NCBI GenBank assembly: GCA_964017155.1
Contig: OZ024867.1
Location: 9,503,525-9,567,524 of the forward strand
Reading direction: 5' to 3'
Origin: Oasisia sp. SBJ-2009
Lineage: Eukaryota > Annelida > Polychaeta > Sabellida > Siboglinidae
Length of the DNA stretch: 64,000 nt
Made by a program: the position numbers and the translations under genes. This document shows positions 35,904 to 49,389 of the stretch, piece by piece. The notes under the pieces were generated by a model that was not told the origin of the DNA, ran no database searches, and was given only the letters and a program-made list of their open reading frames with translations. How positions within the stretch are numbered: position 1 is the stretch's first letter; every line of letters starts with the position of its first letter.

Positions 35904-38153
35904 ATGAAGTTTCAAACGTTGGAGCAATTGAGGTTGGCTTGCATTCTACGCAAGTGCCTAATTCATGTCGGAAATGGAACAGAATATTCATATTCTTGTT
36001 CTCATTCACAGTACACTGTATATGGTGCATACCACTCTTCGATTAGTTGTCTCAATGTCTCAAGCAGCTTTCCACCTATGCCTAGGCAAATAGATGTTTG
36101 GACAGTATCTAATTTAACATTCGTACTGCTGAGCTTCAAACTACTACACTCAACGACAGAAGTTCCCTTCATTGTGTTCGCAATCTACTCTCTGCGATCT
36201 GGAACTCTAAAACGTGTTAACGGCGACGCCACGAGGGATGTATGCAGGCTGCGCAAAGATGTATCGGAAGCATTATGTGCCATTCCATGCGATAAAAGAC
36301 ATTCGTTCGCATACAGGCTAGATTTACTCTGTAGTGTAATACTCTTTGTAGGGTGTACAATGTGTGTAGCTAGCTCAACATCAATGATTACATGATGCGA
36401 CCATTGTATTGCCTGTTAGTTGCTCTGTGGTTTCGTTTTCATATTGAACTTGCGACATGTCTGCTCTTTGGTTTCAGGTCTTCCTATTTGAGTCCGAAGT
36501 GTGAGCGACACAGACCCTCTGAGAATGCGACGAGCGAGTAGTGATGAAGCCCACGCATGTCTAGTATATAATTTCGTAGTTGTCTGGGTAGTTTGGAACA
36601 ACCTTTGTTTTATCGTGTGCCTCTTCGCCTTCATTGTTATGTCTAGCTTTTGGCGTTACCTGTTTGTCGGCATAGCGCTCACGACATGGCCAAAGAGCTG
36701 GCCTGTTGGCACTGATCACTGTAGCATATGTTATTGTTTCCAAGGCAATGTATCAACATATGCATTCGATCTCCGTCACTACCTAGATACAAATCTGCGT
36801 GCCGAGAAATGTGTGACTGCAATACATATTGGTCTCAAAACATCGAATGATCTCTACACTTGTCTCAGAAGGAACACATGCCAAATGCGTACCCTTCAGT
36901 TACACTATTGCAATGAATGAGGCACTTGTGTAGGTTGCCTTTGCATGCTGATTCCTAAGTATGCTGTATCCAGTCGAGATGAATGCGTTTTGCAGGGTGT
37001 CATGACGGTCAAAGAATCATCTACTCAACTGTATTGAGTGGGTGTATGTGTACATGCGAGAATGTGTGTGGCATTCGCCGCGCCAATGGTGCTTATGCAT
37101 ATCAATGTTACGATACTTTCCGCGGTGCGATCTCGGCCTCTTACACAAGTTTCGTTTCATATGCATTATTTTGCATCATATTTTGACATTACGTATCTTG
37201 ATATACATCATATAGTGTGCAAAATAGCTCGATCAATCGTCTGAGTAAAACGTTTCGATTGTGAGAACTGCAACATCAAAACTAATGTCCACTCGCACTA
37301 GCTGTGATACATATATCGATGTCATGCTATCGTTGATTTGATTCTTCCAGTGATCGGCCTGCATTATCATCTACCTCAACATATTGTATAAATCAAATAA
37401 CTTGATAAAAACAACGCTTCACCCACTGTCGAATGACTGTTCCGCGTCGCCAATCTTCACATCATCGGGCCTGGTCGGTCAGTAATGCTGCCAGAAGTCG
37501 TCGGCCATGTGTCGCTGTATCTTCACCGGGCTCAGACACCTGAGAAAAAACAATAAAAGAGCGTTACAGTGTGCACGGTGTCTAACAAAATTGAAAGCAG
37601 CAGGCTCAATTCTTACATATGCCCACACTCCTTCACCCCACTGGCGTCAAAGACGCAAATCCCACCGCGATGCGGTCGAGATTACACTAAAGAAACTGGC
37701 ATCTGTCGCCAGCATTCGGCTGCGCGGCACAGTAATGGCGGCAAACCGGAAGACGCGCCACAACAATACCGTGACGTCCCGACAATACGACAGACGCGCC
37801 ATTTTCGTTCCTGGCGACGTCAGATTTCAAGATGGCGACGCCTTTGATCTAAGCAAACTGGGGGGGGGGGGGGCGCTTTCTTCCACTTTTACTTCGTTCT
37901 TTCAATGTTTTACTTGCGCTAGCCTATTTCGCAATAAGGTACACACATAGGACTACAGTTGTGTTATGGTACAACGGCCTTTGCGACATTCGGGTACTTT
38001 TTATGCACGATGCAAGTCAATGTGCGTGGCGTATAACACCGATTAGATTCAACAATGTCAGACTCTCTCCGTTGATTTTTAGACCAAAGATATCAGGCCT
38101 GCTGTGTCCGCGCGTATTAAAACCACTACACTACCCTACCCGCGCCTCTCGTA
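35904..38153 (+). repeat. Monomer U17 (mosaic, mostly B)
   Basis: 2250 bp. The left end mixes B variants (TTAGTTGTC) with A variants (ATAGATG, GTTAACG). From AGACATTCG near 36297 it is class B with the GTAT insertion. G-run 14 (37860-37873). Private TTATGTGCC near 36274, TTCATTGTTATG near 36632 and TTGTGTTATGG near 37959. Confidence 0.98.
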
Positions 38154-40401
38154 ATGAAGTTTCAAACGTTGGAGCAATTGAGGTTGGCTTGCATTCTACG
38201 CAAGTGCCTAATTCATGTCGGAAATGGAACAGAATATTCATATTCTTGTTCTCATTCACAGTACACTGTATATGGTGCATACCACTCTTCGATTAATTTT
38301 CTCAATGTCTCAAACAGCTTTCCACCTATGCCTAGGCAAATAGATGTTTGGACAGTATCTAATTTAACATTCGTACTGCTGAGCTTCAAACTACTACACT
38401 CAACGATAGAAGTTCCCTTCATTGTGTTCGCAATCTACTCTCTGCGATCTGGAACTCTAAAACGTGTTAACGGCGACGCCACGAGGGATGTATGCAGGCT
38501 GCGCAAAGATGTATGGGAAGCATTATATGCCATTCCATGCGATAAAAGACGTTCGTTCGCATACAGGCTAGATTTACTCTGTAGTGTAATACTCTTTGTA
38601 GGGTGTACAATGTGTGTAGCTAGCTCAACATCAGTGATTACATGATGCGACCATTGCATTGCCTGTTAGTTGCTTTGTGGTTTCGTTTTCATATTGAACT
38701 TGCGACATGTCTGCTCTTTGGTTTCAGGTCTTCCTATTTGAGTCCGAAGTGTGAGCGACACAGACCCTCTGAGAATGCGACGAGCGAGTAGTGATGAAGC
38801 CCACGCATGTCTATTATATAATTTCGTAGTTTTCTGGGTAGTTTGGAACAACATTTGTTTTATCGTGTGCCTCTTCGCCTTCACTGTTATGTCTAGCTTT
38901 TGGCGTTACCTGTTTGTCGGCATAGCGCTCACGACATGGCCAAAGAGCTGGCCTGTTGGCACTGATCACTGTAGCATATGCTACTGTTTCCAAGGCAATC
39001 AACATATGCATTCGATCTCCGTCACTACCTAGATACAAATCTGCGTGCCGAGAAATGTGTGACTGCAATACATATTGGTCTCAAAACATCGAATGATCTC
39101 TACACTTGTCTCAGAAGGAACACATGCCAAATGCGTACCCTTCAGTTACACTATTGCAATGAATGAGGCACTTGTGTAGGTTGCCTTTGCATGCTGATTC
39201 CTAAGTATGCTGTATCCAGTCGAGATGAATGCGTTTTGCTGGGTGTCATGACGGTCAACGAATCATCTACTCAACTGTATTGAGTGGGTGTATGTGTACA
39301 TGCGAGAATGTGTGTGGCATTCGCCGCGCCAATGGTGCTTATGCATATCAATGTTACGATACTTTCCGCGGTGCGATCTCGGCCTCTTACACAAGTTTCG
39401 TTTCATATGCATTATTTTGCATCATATTTTGACATTACGTATCTTGATATACATCATATAGCGTGCAAAATAGCTCGACCAATCGTCTGAGTAAAACGTT
39501 TCGATTGTGAGAACTGCAACATCAAAACTAATGTCCACTCGCACTAGCTGTGATACATATATCGATGTCATGCTATCGTTGATTTGATTCTTCCAGTGAT
39601 CGGCCTACATTATCATCTGCCTCAACATATTGTATAAATCAAATAACTTGATAAAAACAACGCTTCACCCACTGTCGAATGACTGTTCCGCGTCGCCAAT
39701 CTTCACATCATCGGGCCTGGTCGGTCAGTAATGCTGCCAGAAGTCGTCGGCCATGTGTCGCTGTATCTTCACCGGGCTCAGACACCTGAGAAAAAACAAT
39801 AAAAGAGCGTTACAGTGTGCACGGTGTCTAACAAAATTGAAAGCAGCAGGCTCAATTCTTACATATGCCCACACTCCTTCACCCCACTGGCGTCAAAGAC
39901 GCAAATCCCACCGCGATGCGGTCGAGATTACACTAAAGAAACTGGCATCTGTCGCCAGCATTCGGCTGCGCGGCACAGTAATGGCGGCAAACCGGAAGAC
40001 GCGCCACAACAATACCGTGACGTCCCGACAATACGACAGACGCGCCATTTTCGTTCCTGGCGACGTCAGATTTCAAGATGGCGACGCCTTTGATCTAAGC
40101 AAACTGGGGGGAGGGGGCAGGCGCTTTCTTCCACTTTTACTTCGTTCTTTCAATGTTTTACTTGCGCTAGCCTATTTCGCAATAAGGTACAAACATAGGA
40201 CTACAGTTGTATTATGGTACAACGGCCTTTGCGACATTCGGGTACTTTTTATGCACGATGCAAGTCAATGTGCGTGGCGTATAACACCGATTAGATTCAA
40301 CAATGTCAGACTCTCTCCGTTGATTTTTAGACCAAAGATATCAGGCCTGCTGTGTCCGCGCGTATTAAAACCACTACACTACTCTACCCGCGCCTCTCGT
40401 A
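38154..40401 (+). repeat. Monomer U18 (mosaic, altered G-run)
   Basis: 2248 bp. Hybrid-block left half, A variants as far as about 39620, then B (CACACTCC, TGACGTCC). The G-run is rebuilt as G6-A-G5-CAG (40106-40120), shared only with U19. CTCGACCAATC near 39474 is shared with U19, U20 and U27. Private CTACTCTACC near 40378. Confidence 0.98.
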
Positions 40402-42649
40402 ATGAAGTTTCAAACGTTGGAGCAATTGAGGTTGGCTTGCATTCTACGCAAGTGCCTAATTCATGTCGGAAATGGAACAGAATATTCATATTCTTGTTCT
40501 CATTCACAGTACACTGTATATGGTGCATACCACTCTTCGATTAATTTTCTCAATGTCTCAAACAGCTTTCCACCTATGCCTAGGCAAATAGATGTTTGGA
40601 CAGTATCTAATTTAACATTCGTACTGCTGAGCTTCAAACTACTACACTCAACGATAGAAGTTCCCTTCATTGTGTTCGCAATCTACTCTCTGCGATCTGG
40701 AACTCTAAAACGTGTTAACGGCGACGCCACGAGGGATGTATGCAGGCTGCGCAAAGATGTATGGGAAGCATTATATGCCATTCCATGCGATAAAAGACGT
40801 TCGTTCGCATACAGGCTAGATTTACTCTGTAGTGTAATACTCTTTGTAGGGTGTACAATGTGTGTAGCTAGCTCAACATCAGTGATTACATGATGCGACC
40901 ATTGCATTGCCTGTTAGTTGCTTTGTGGTTTCGTTTTCATATTGAACTTGCGACATGTCTGCTCTTTGGTTTCAGGTCTTCCTATTTGAGTCCGAAGTGT
41001 GAGCGACACAGACCCTCTGAGAATGCGACGAGCGGGTAGTGATGAAGCCCACGCATGTCTATTATATAATTTCGTAGTTTTCTGGGTAGTTTGGAACAAC
41101 ATTTGTTTTATCGTGTGCCTCTTCGCCTTCACTGTTATGTCTAGCTTTTGGCGTTACCTGTTTGTCGGCATAGCGCTCACGACATGGCCAAAGAGCTGGC
41201 CTGTTGGCACTGATCACTGTAGCATATGCTACTGTTTCCAAGGCAATCAACATATGCATTCGATCTCCGTCACTACCTAGATACAAATCTGCGTGCCGAG
41301 AAATGTGTGACTGCAATACATATTGGTCTCAAAACATCGAATGATCTCTACACTTGTCTCAGAAGGAACACATGCCAAATGCGTACCCTTCAGTTACACT
41401 ATTGCAATGAATGAGGCACTTGTGTAGGTTGCCTTTGCATGCTGATTCCTAAGTATGCTGTATCCAGTCGAGATGAATGCGTTTTGCTGGGTGTCATGAC
41501 GGTCAACGAATCATCTACTCAACTGTATTGAGTGGGTGTATGTGTACATGCGAGAATGTGTGTGGCATTCGCCGCGCCAATGGTGCTTATGCATATCAAT
41601 GTTACGATACTTTCCGCGGTGCGATCTCGGCCTCTTACACAAGTTTCGTTTCATATGCATTATTTTGCATCATATTTTGACATTACGTATCTTGATATAC
41701 ATCATATAGCGTGCAAAATAGCTCGACCAATCGTCTGAGTAAAACGTTTCGATTGTGAGAACTGCAACATCAAAACTAATGTCCACTCGCACTAGCTGTG
41801 ATACATATATCGATGTCATGCTATCGTTGATTTGATTCTTCCAGTGATCGGCCTACATTATCATCTGCCTCAACATATTGTATAAATCAAATAACTTGAT
41901 AAAAACAACGCTTCACCCACTGTCGAATGACTGTTCCGCGTCGCCAATCTTCACATCATCGGGCCTGGTCGGTCAGTAATGCTGCCAGAAGTCGTCGGCC
42001 ATGTGTCGCTGTATCTTCACCGGGCTCAGACACCTGAGAAAAAACAATAAAAGAGCGTTACAGTGTGCACGGTGTCTAACAAAATTGAAAGCAGCAGGCT
42101 CAATTCTTACATATGCCCACACTCCTTCACCCCACTGGCGTCAAAGACGCAAATCCCACCGCGATGCGGTCGAGATTACACTAAAGAAACTGGCATCTGT
42201 CGCCAGCATTCGGCTGCGCGGCACAGTAATGGCGGCAAACCGGAAGACGCGCCACAACAATACCGTGACGTCCCGACAATACGACAGACGCGCCATTTTC
42301 GTTCCTGGCGACGTCAGATTTCAAGATGGCGACGCCTTTGATCTAAGCAAACTGGGGGGAGGGGGCAGGCGCTTTCTTCCACTTTTACTTCGTTCTTTCA
42401 ATGTTTTACTTGCGCTAGCCTATTTCGCAATAAGGTACAAACATAGGACTACAGTTGTATTATGGTACAACGGCCTTTGCGACATTCGGGTACTTTTTAT
42501 GCACGATGCAAGTCAATGTGCGTGGCGTATAACACCGATTAGATTCAACAATGTCAGACTCTCTCCGTTGATTTTTAGACCAAAGATATCAGGCCTGCTG
42601 TGTCCGCGCGTATTAAAACCACTACACTACCCTACCCGCGCCTCTCGTA
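40402..42649 (+). repeat. Monomer U19 (sister of U18)
   Basis: 2248 bp. Same haplotype and same rebuilt G-run as U18 (42354-42368). Private GCGGGTAG near 41032. Confidence 0.98.
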
Positions 42650-44892
42650 ATGAAGTTTCAAACGTTGGAGCAATTGAGGTTGGCTTGCATTCTACGCAAA
42701 TGCCTAATTCATGTCGGAAATGGAACAGAATATTCATATTCTTGTTCTCATTCACAGTACACTGTATATGGTGCATACCACTCTTCGATTAATTTTCTCA
42801 ATGTCTCAAACAGCTTTCCACCTATGCCTAGGCAAATAGATGTTTGGACAGTATCTAATTTAACATTCGTACTGCTGAGCTTCAAACTACTACACTCAAC
42901 GATAGAAGTTCCCTTCATTGTGTTCGCAATCTACTCTCTGCGATCTGGAACTCTAAAACGTGTTAACGGCGACGCCACGAGGGATGTATGCAGGCTGCGC
43001 AAAGATGTATGGGAAGCATTATATGCCATTCCATGCGATAAAAGACGTTCGTTCGCATACAGGCTAGATTTACTCTGTAGTGTAATACTCTTTGTAGGGT
43101 GTACAATGTGTGTAGCTAGCTCAACATCAGTGATTACATGATGCGACCATTGCATTGCCTGTTAGTTGCTTTGTGGTTTCGTTTTCATATTGAACTTGCG
43201 ACATGTCTGCTCTTTGGTTTCAGGTCTTCCTATTTGAGTCCGAAGTGTGAGCGACACAGACCCTCTGAGAATGCGACGAGCGAGTAGTGATGAAGCCCAC
43301 GCATGTCTATTATATAATTTCGTAGTTTTCTGGGTAGTTTGGAACAACATTTGTTTTATCGTGTGCCTCTTCGCCTTCACTGTTATGTCTAGCTTTTGGC
43401 GTTACCTGTTTGTCGGCATAGCGCTCACGACATGGCCAAAGAGCTGGCCTGTTGGCACTGATCACTGTTACATATGCTACTGTTTCCAAGGCAATCAACA
43501 TATGCATTCGATCTCCGTCACTACCTAGATACAAATCTGCGTGCCGAGAAATGTGTGACTGCAATACATATTGGTCTCAAAACATCGAATGATCTCTACA
43601 CTTGTCTCAGAAGGAACACATGCCAAATGCGTACCCTTCAGTTACACTATTGCAATGAATGAGGCACTTGTGTAGGTTGCCTTTGCATGCTGATTCCTAA
43701 GTATGCTGTATCCAGTCGAGATGAATGCGTTTTGCTGGGTGTCATGACGGTCAACGAATCATCTACTCAACTGTATTGAGTGGGTGTATGTGTACATGCG
43801 AGAATGTGTGTGGCATTCGCCGCGCCAATGGTGCTTATGCATATCAATGTTACGATACTTTCCGCGGTGCGATCTCGGCCTCTTACACAAGTTTCGTTTC
43901 ATATGCATTATTTTGCATCATATTTTGACATTACGTATCTTGATATACATCATATAGCGTGCAAAATAGCTCGACCAATCGTCTGAGTAAAACGTTTCGA
44001 TTGTGAGAACTGCAACATCAAAACTAATGTCCACTCGCACTAGCTGTGATACATATATCGATGTCATGCTATCGTTGATTTGATTCTTCCAGTGATCGGC
44101 CTACATTATCATCTGCCTCAACATATTGTATAAATCAAATAACTTGATAAAAACAACGCTTCACCCACTGTCGAATGACTGTTCCGCGTCGCCAATCTTC
44201 ACATCATCGGGCCTGGTCGGTCAGTAATGCTGCCAGAAGTCGTCGGCCATGTGTCGCTGTATCTTCACCGGGCTCAGACACCTGAGAAAAAACAATAAAA
44301 GAGCGTTACAGTGTGCACGGTGTCTAACAAAATTGAAAGCAGCAGGCTCAATTCTTACATATGCCCACATTCCTTCACCCCACTGGCGTCAAAGACGCAA
44401 ATCCCACCGCGATGCGGTCGAGATTACACTAAAGAAACTGGCATCTGTCGCCAGCATTCGGCTGCGCGGCACAGTAATGGCGGCAAACCGGAAGACGCGC
44501 CACAACAATACCGTGACGTCACGACAATACGGCAGACGCGCCATTTTCGTTCCTGGCGACGTCAGATTTCAAGATGGCGACGCCTTTGATCTAAGCAAAC
44601 TGGGGGGGTGGGCACTTTCTTCCACTTTTACTTCGTTCTTTCAATGTTTTACTTGCGCTAGCCTATTTCGCAATAAGGTACACACATAGGACTACAGTTG
44701 TATTATGGTACAACGGCCTTTGCGACATTCGGGTACTTTTTATGCACGACGCAAGTCAATGTGCGTGGCGTATAACACCGATTAGATTCAACAATGTCAG
44801 ACTCTCTCCGTTGATTTTTAGACCAAAGATATCAGGCCTGCTGCGTCCGCGCGTATTAAAACAACTACACTACCCTACCCGCGCCTCTCGTA
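42650..44892 (+). repeat. Monomer U20 (class A, U5-like right end)
   Basis: 2243 bp. Hybrid-block left half with ACGCAAATG as in U1. The right half is A: TGACGTCA at 44514, G7-T-G3 at 44602-44612 followed by GCACTT rather than GCGCTT, and CACGACGC near 44745 as in U5. Private CTGTTACATATG near 43465. Confidence 0.98.
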
Positions 44893-47142
44893 ATGAAGTT
44901 TCAAACGTTGGAGCAATTGAGGTTGGCTTGCATTCTACGCAAGTGCCTAATTCATGTCGGAAATGGAACATAATATTCATATTCTTGTTCTCATTCACAG
45001 TACACTGTATATGGTGCATACCACTCTTCGATTAGTTGTCTCAATGTCTCAAGCAGCTTTCCACCTATGCCTAGGCAAATATATGTTTGGACAGTATCTA
45101 ATTTAACATTCGTACTGCTGAGCTTCAAACTACTACACTCAACGACAGAAGTTCCCTTCATTGTGTTCGCAATCTACTCTCTGCGATCTGGAACTCTAAA
45201 ACGTGTTAAAGGCGACGCCACGAGGGATGTATGCAGGCTGCGCAAAGATGTATCGGAAGCATTATATGCCATTCCATGCGATAAAAGACATTCGTTCGCA
45301 TACAGGCTAGATTTACTCTGTAGTGTAATACTCTTTGTAGGGTGTACAATGTGTGTAGCTAGCTCAACATCAATGATTACATGATGCGACCATTGTATTG
45401 CCTGTTAGTTGCTCTGTGGTTTCGTTTTCATATTGAACTTGCGACATGTCTGCTCTTTGGTTTCAGGTCTTCCTATTTGAGTCCGAAGTGTGAGCGACAC
45501 AGACCCTCTGAGCATGCGACGAGCGAGTAGTGATGAAGCCCACGCATGTCTAGTATATAATTTCGTAGTTGTCTGGGTAGTTTGGAACAACCTTTGTTTT
45601 ATCGTGTGCCTCTTCGCCTTCACTGTTATGTCTAGCTTTTGGCGTTACCTATTTGTCGGCATAGCGCTCACGACATGGCCAAAGAGCTGGCCTGTTGGCA
45701 CTGATCACTGTAGCATATGTTATTGTTTCCAAGGCAATGTATCAACATATGCATTCGATCTCCGTCACTACCTAGATACAAATCTGCGTGCCGAGAAATG
45801 TGTGACTGCAATACATATTGGTCTCAAAACATCGAATGATCTCTACACTTGTCTCAGAAGGAACACATGCCAAATGCGTACCCTTCAGTTACACTATTGC
45901 AATGAATGAGGCACTTGTGTAGGTTGCCTTTGCTTGCTGATTCCTAAGTATGCTGTATCCAGTCGAGATGAATGCGTTTTGCTGGGTGTCATGACGGTCA
46001 AAGAATCATCTACTCAACTGTATTGAGTGGGTGTATGTGTACATGCGAGAATGTGTGTGGCATTCGCCGCGCCAATGGTGCTTATGCATATCAATGTTAC
46101 GATACTTTCCGCGGTGCGATCTCGGCCTCTTACACAAGTTTCGTTTCATATGCATTATTTTGCATCATATTTTGACATTACGTATCTTGATATAAATCAT
46201 ATAGCGTGCAAAATAGCTCGATCAATCGTCTGAGTAAAACGTTTCGATTGTGAGAACTGCAACATCAAAACTAATGTCCACTCGCACTAGCTGTGATACA
46301 TATATCGATGTCATGCTATCGTTGATTTGATTCTTCCAGTGATCGGCCTACATTATCGTCTACCACAACATATTGTATAAATCAAATAACTTGATAAAAA
46401 CAACGCTTCACCCACTGTCGAATGACTGTTCCGCGTCGCCAATCTTCACATCATCGGGCCTGGTCGGTCAGTAATGCTGCCAGAAGTCGTCGGCCATGTG
46501 TCGCTGTATCTTCACCTGGCTCAGACACCTGAGAAAAAAACAATAAAAGAGCGTTACAGTGTGCACGGTGTCTAACAAAATTGAAAGCAGCAGGCTCAAT
46601 TCTTACATATGCCCACATTCCTTCACCCCACTGGCGTCAAAGACGCAAATCCCACCGCGATGCGGTCGAGATTACACTAAAGAAACTGGCATCTGTCGCC
46701 AGCATTCGGCTGCGCGGCACAGTAATGGCGGCAAACCGGAAGACGCGCCACAACAATACCGTGACGTCACGACAATACGGCAGACGCGCCATTTTCGTTC
46801 CTGGCGACGTCAGATTTCAAGATGGCGACGCCTTTCATCTAAGCAAACTGGTGGGGGGGGGGCGCTTTCTTCCACTTTTACTTCGTTCTTTCAATGTTTT
46901 ACTTGCGCTAGCCTATTTCGCAATAAGGTACACACATAGGACTACAGTTGTATTATGGTACAACGGCCTTTGCGACATTCGGGTACTTTTTATGCACGAT
47001 GCAAGTCAATGTGCGTGGCGTATAACACCGATTAGATTCAACAATGTCAGACTCTCTCCGTTGATTTTTAGACCAAAGATATCAGGCCTGCTGTGTCCGC
47101 GCGTATTAAAACAACTACACTACCCTACCCGCGCCTCTCGTA
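44893..47142 (+). repeat. Monomer U21 (B head, third-class tail; U6-like)
   Basis: 2250 bp. It matches U6 in its tail: ATAAATCAT, CGTCTACCAC, CACCTGGC, the extra A before AATAAA, intact TGACGTCA at 46762, and GG-T-G10 (46850-46862). A private G-to-T in AACATAATATTC near 44967 creates a stop in the 163-codon frame that is open in all other complete copies. Confidence 0.98.
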
Positions 47143-49389
47143 ATGAAGTTTCAAACGTTGGAGCAATTGAGGTTGGCTTGCATTCTACGCAAGTGCCTAA
47201 TTCATGTCGGAAATGGAACAGAATATTCATATTCTTGTTCTCATTCACAGTACACTGTATATGGTGCATACCACTCTTCGATTAGTTGTCTCAATGTCTC
47301 AAGCAGCTTTCCACCTATGACTAGGCAAATATATGTTTGGACAGTATCTAATTTAACATTCGTACTGCTGAGCTTCAAACTACTACACTCAACAACAGAA
47401 GTTCCCTTCATTGTGTTCGCAATCTACTCTCTGCGATCTGGAACTCTAAAACGTGTTAAAGGCGACGCCACGAGGGATGTATGCAGGCTGCGCAAAGATG
47501 TATCGGAAGCATTATATGCAATTCCATGCGATAAAAGACATTCGTTCGCATACAGGCTAGATTTACTCTGTAGTGTAATACTCTTTGTAGGGTGTACAAT
47601 GTGTGTAGCTAGCTCAACATCAATGATTACATGATGCGACCATTGTATTGCCTGTTAGTTGCTCTGTGGTTTCGTTTTCATATTGAACTTGCGACATGTC
47701 TGCTCTTTGGTTTCAGGTCTTCCTATTTGAGTCCGAAGTGTGAGCGACACAGACCCTCTGAGAATGCGACGAGCGAGTAGTGATGAAGCCCACGCATGTC
47801 TAGTATATAATTTCGTAGTTGTCTGGGTAGTTTGGAACAACCTTTGTTTTATCGTGTGCCTCTTCGCCTTCACTGTTATGTCTAGCTTTTGGCGTTACCT
47901 GTTTGTCGGCATAGCGCTCACGACATGGCCAAAGAGCTGGCCTGTTGGCACTGATCACTGTAGCATATGTTATTGTTTCCAAGGCAATGTATCAACATAT
48001 GCATTCGATCTCCGTCACTACCTAGATACAAATCTGCGTGCCGAGAAATGTGTGACTGCAATACATATTGGTCTCAAAACATCGAATGATCTCTACACTT
48101 GTCTCAGAAGGAACACATGCCAAATGCGTACCCTTCAGTTACACTATTGCAATGAATGAGGCACTTGTGAAGGTTGCCTTTGCATGCTGATTCCTAAGTA
48201 TGCTGTATCCAGTCGAGATGAATGCGTTTTGCAGGGTGTCATGACGGTCAAAGAATCATCTACTCGACTGTATTGAGTGGGTGTATGTGTACATGCGAGA
48301 ATGTGTGTGGCATTCGCCGCGCCAATGGTGCTTATGCATATCAATGTTACGATACTTTCCGCGGTGCGATCTCGGCCTCTTACACAAGTTTCGTTTCATA
48401 TGCATTATTTTGCATCATATTTTGACATTACGTATCTTGATATACATCATATAGTGTGGAAAATAGCTCGATCAATCGTCTGAGTAAAACGTTTCGATTG
48501 TGAGAACTGCAACATCAAAACTAATGTCCACTCGCACTAGCTGTGATACATATATCGATGTCATGCTATCGTTGATTTGATTCTTCCAGTGATCGGCCTG
48601 CATTATCATCTACCTCAACATATTGTATAAATCAAATAACTTGATAAAAACAACGCTTCACCCACTGTCGAATGACTGTTCCGCGTCGCCAATCTTCACA
48701 TCATCGGGCCTGGTCGGTCAGTAATGCTGCCAGAAGTCGTCGGCCATGTGTCGCTGTATCTTCACCGGGCTCAGACACCTGAGAAAAAACAATAAAAGAG
48801 CGTTACAGTGTGCACGATGTCTCACAAAATTGAAAGCAGCAGGCTCAATTCTTACATATGCCCACATTCCTTCACCCCACTGGCGTCAAAGACGCAAATC
48901 CCACCGCGATGCGGTCGAGATTACACTAAAGAAACTGGCATCTGTCGCCAGCATTCGGCTGCGCGGCACAGTAATGGCGGCAAACCGGAAGACGCGCCAC
49001 AACAATACCGTGACGTCCCGACAATACGACAGACGCGCCATTTTCGTTCCTGGCGACGTCAGATTTCAAGATGGCGACGCCTTTGATCTAAGCAAACTGG
49101 GGGGGGGGGCGCTTTCTTCCACTTTTACTTCGTTCTTTCAATGTTTTACTTGCGCTAGCCTATTTCGCAATAAGGTACAAACATAGGACTACAGTTGTAT
49201 TATGGTACAACGGCCTTTGCGACATTCGGGTACTTTTTATGCACGATGCAAGTCAATGTGCGTGGCGTATAACACCGATTAGATTCAACAATGTCAGACT
49301 CTCTCCGTTGATTTTTAGACCAAAGATATCAGGCCTGCTGTGTCCGCGCGTATTAAAACCACTACACTACCCTACCCGCGCCTCTCGTA
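47143..49389 (+). repeat. Monomer U22 (class B)
   Basis: 2247 bp, G-run 11 (49099-49109). It shares TTGTGAAGG near 48166, CTCGACTG near 48263, GTGTGGAAAAT near 48454 and CGATGTCTCAC near 48815 with U23 only. Private CCTATGACTAGG near 47315 and CAACAACAG near 47389. Confidence 0.98.
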
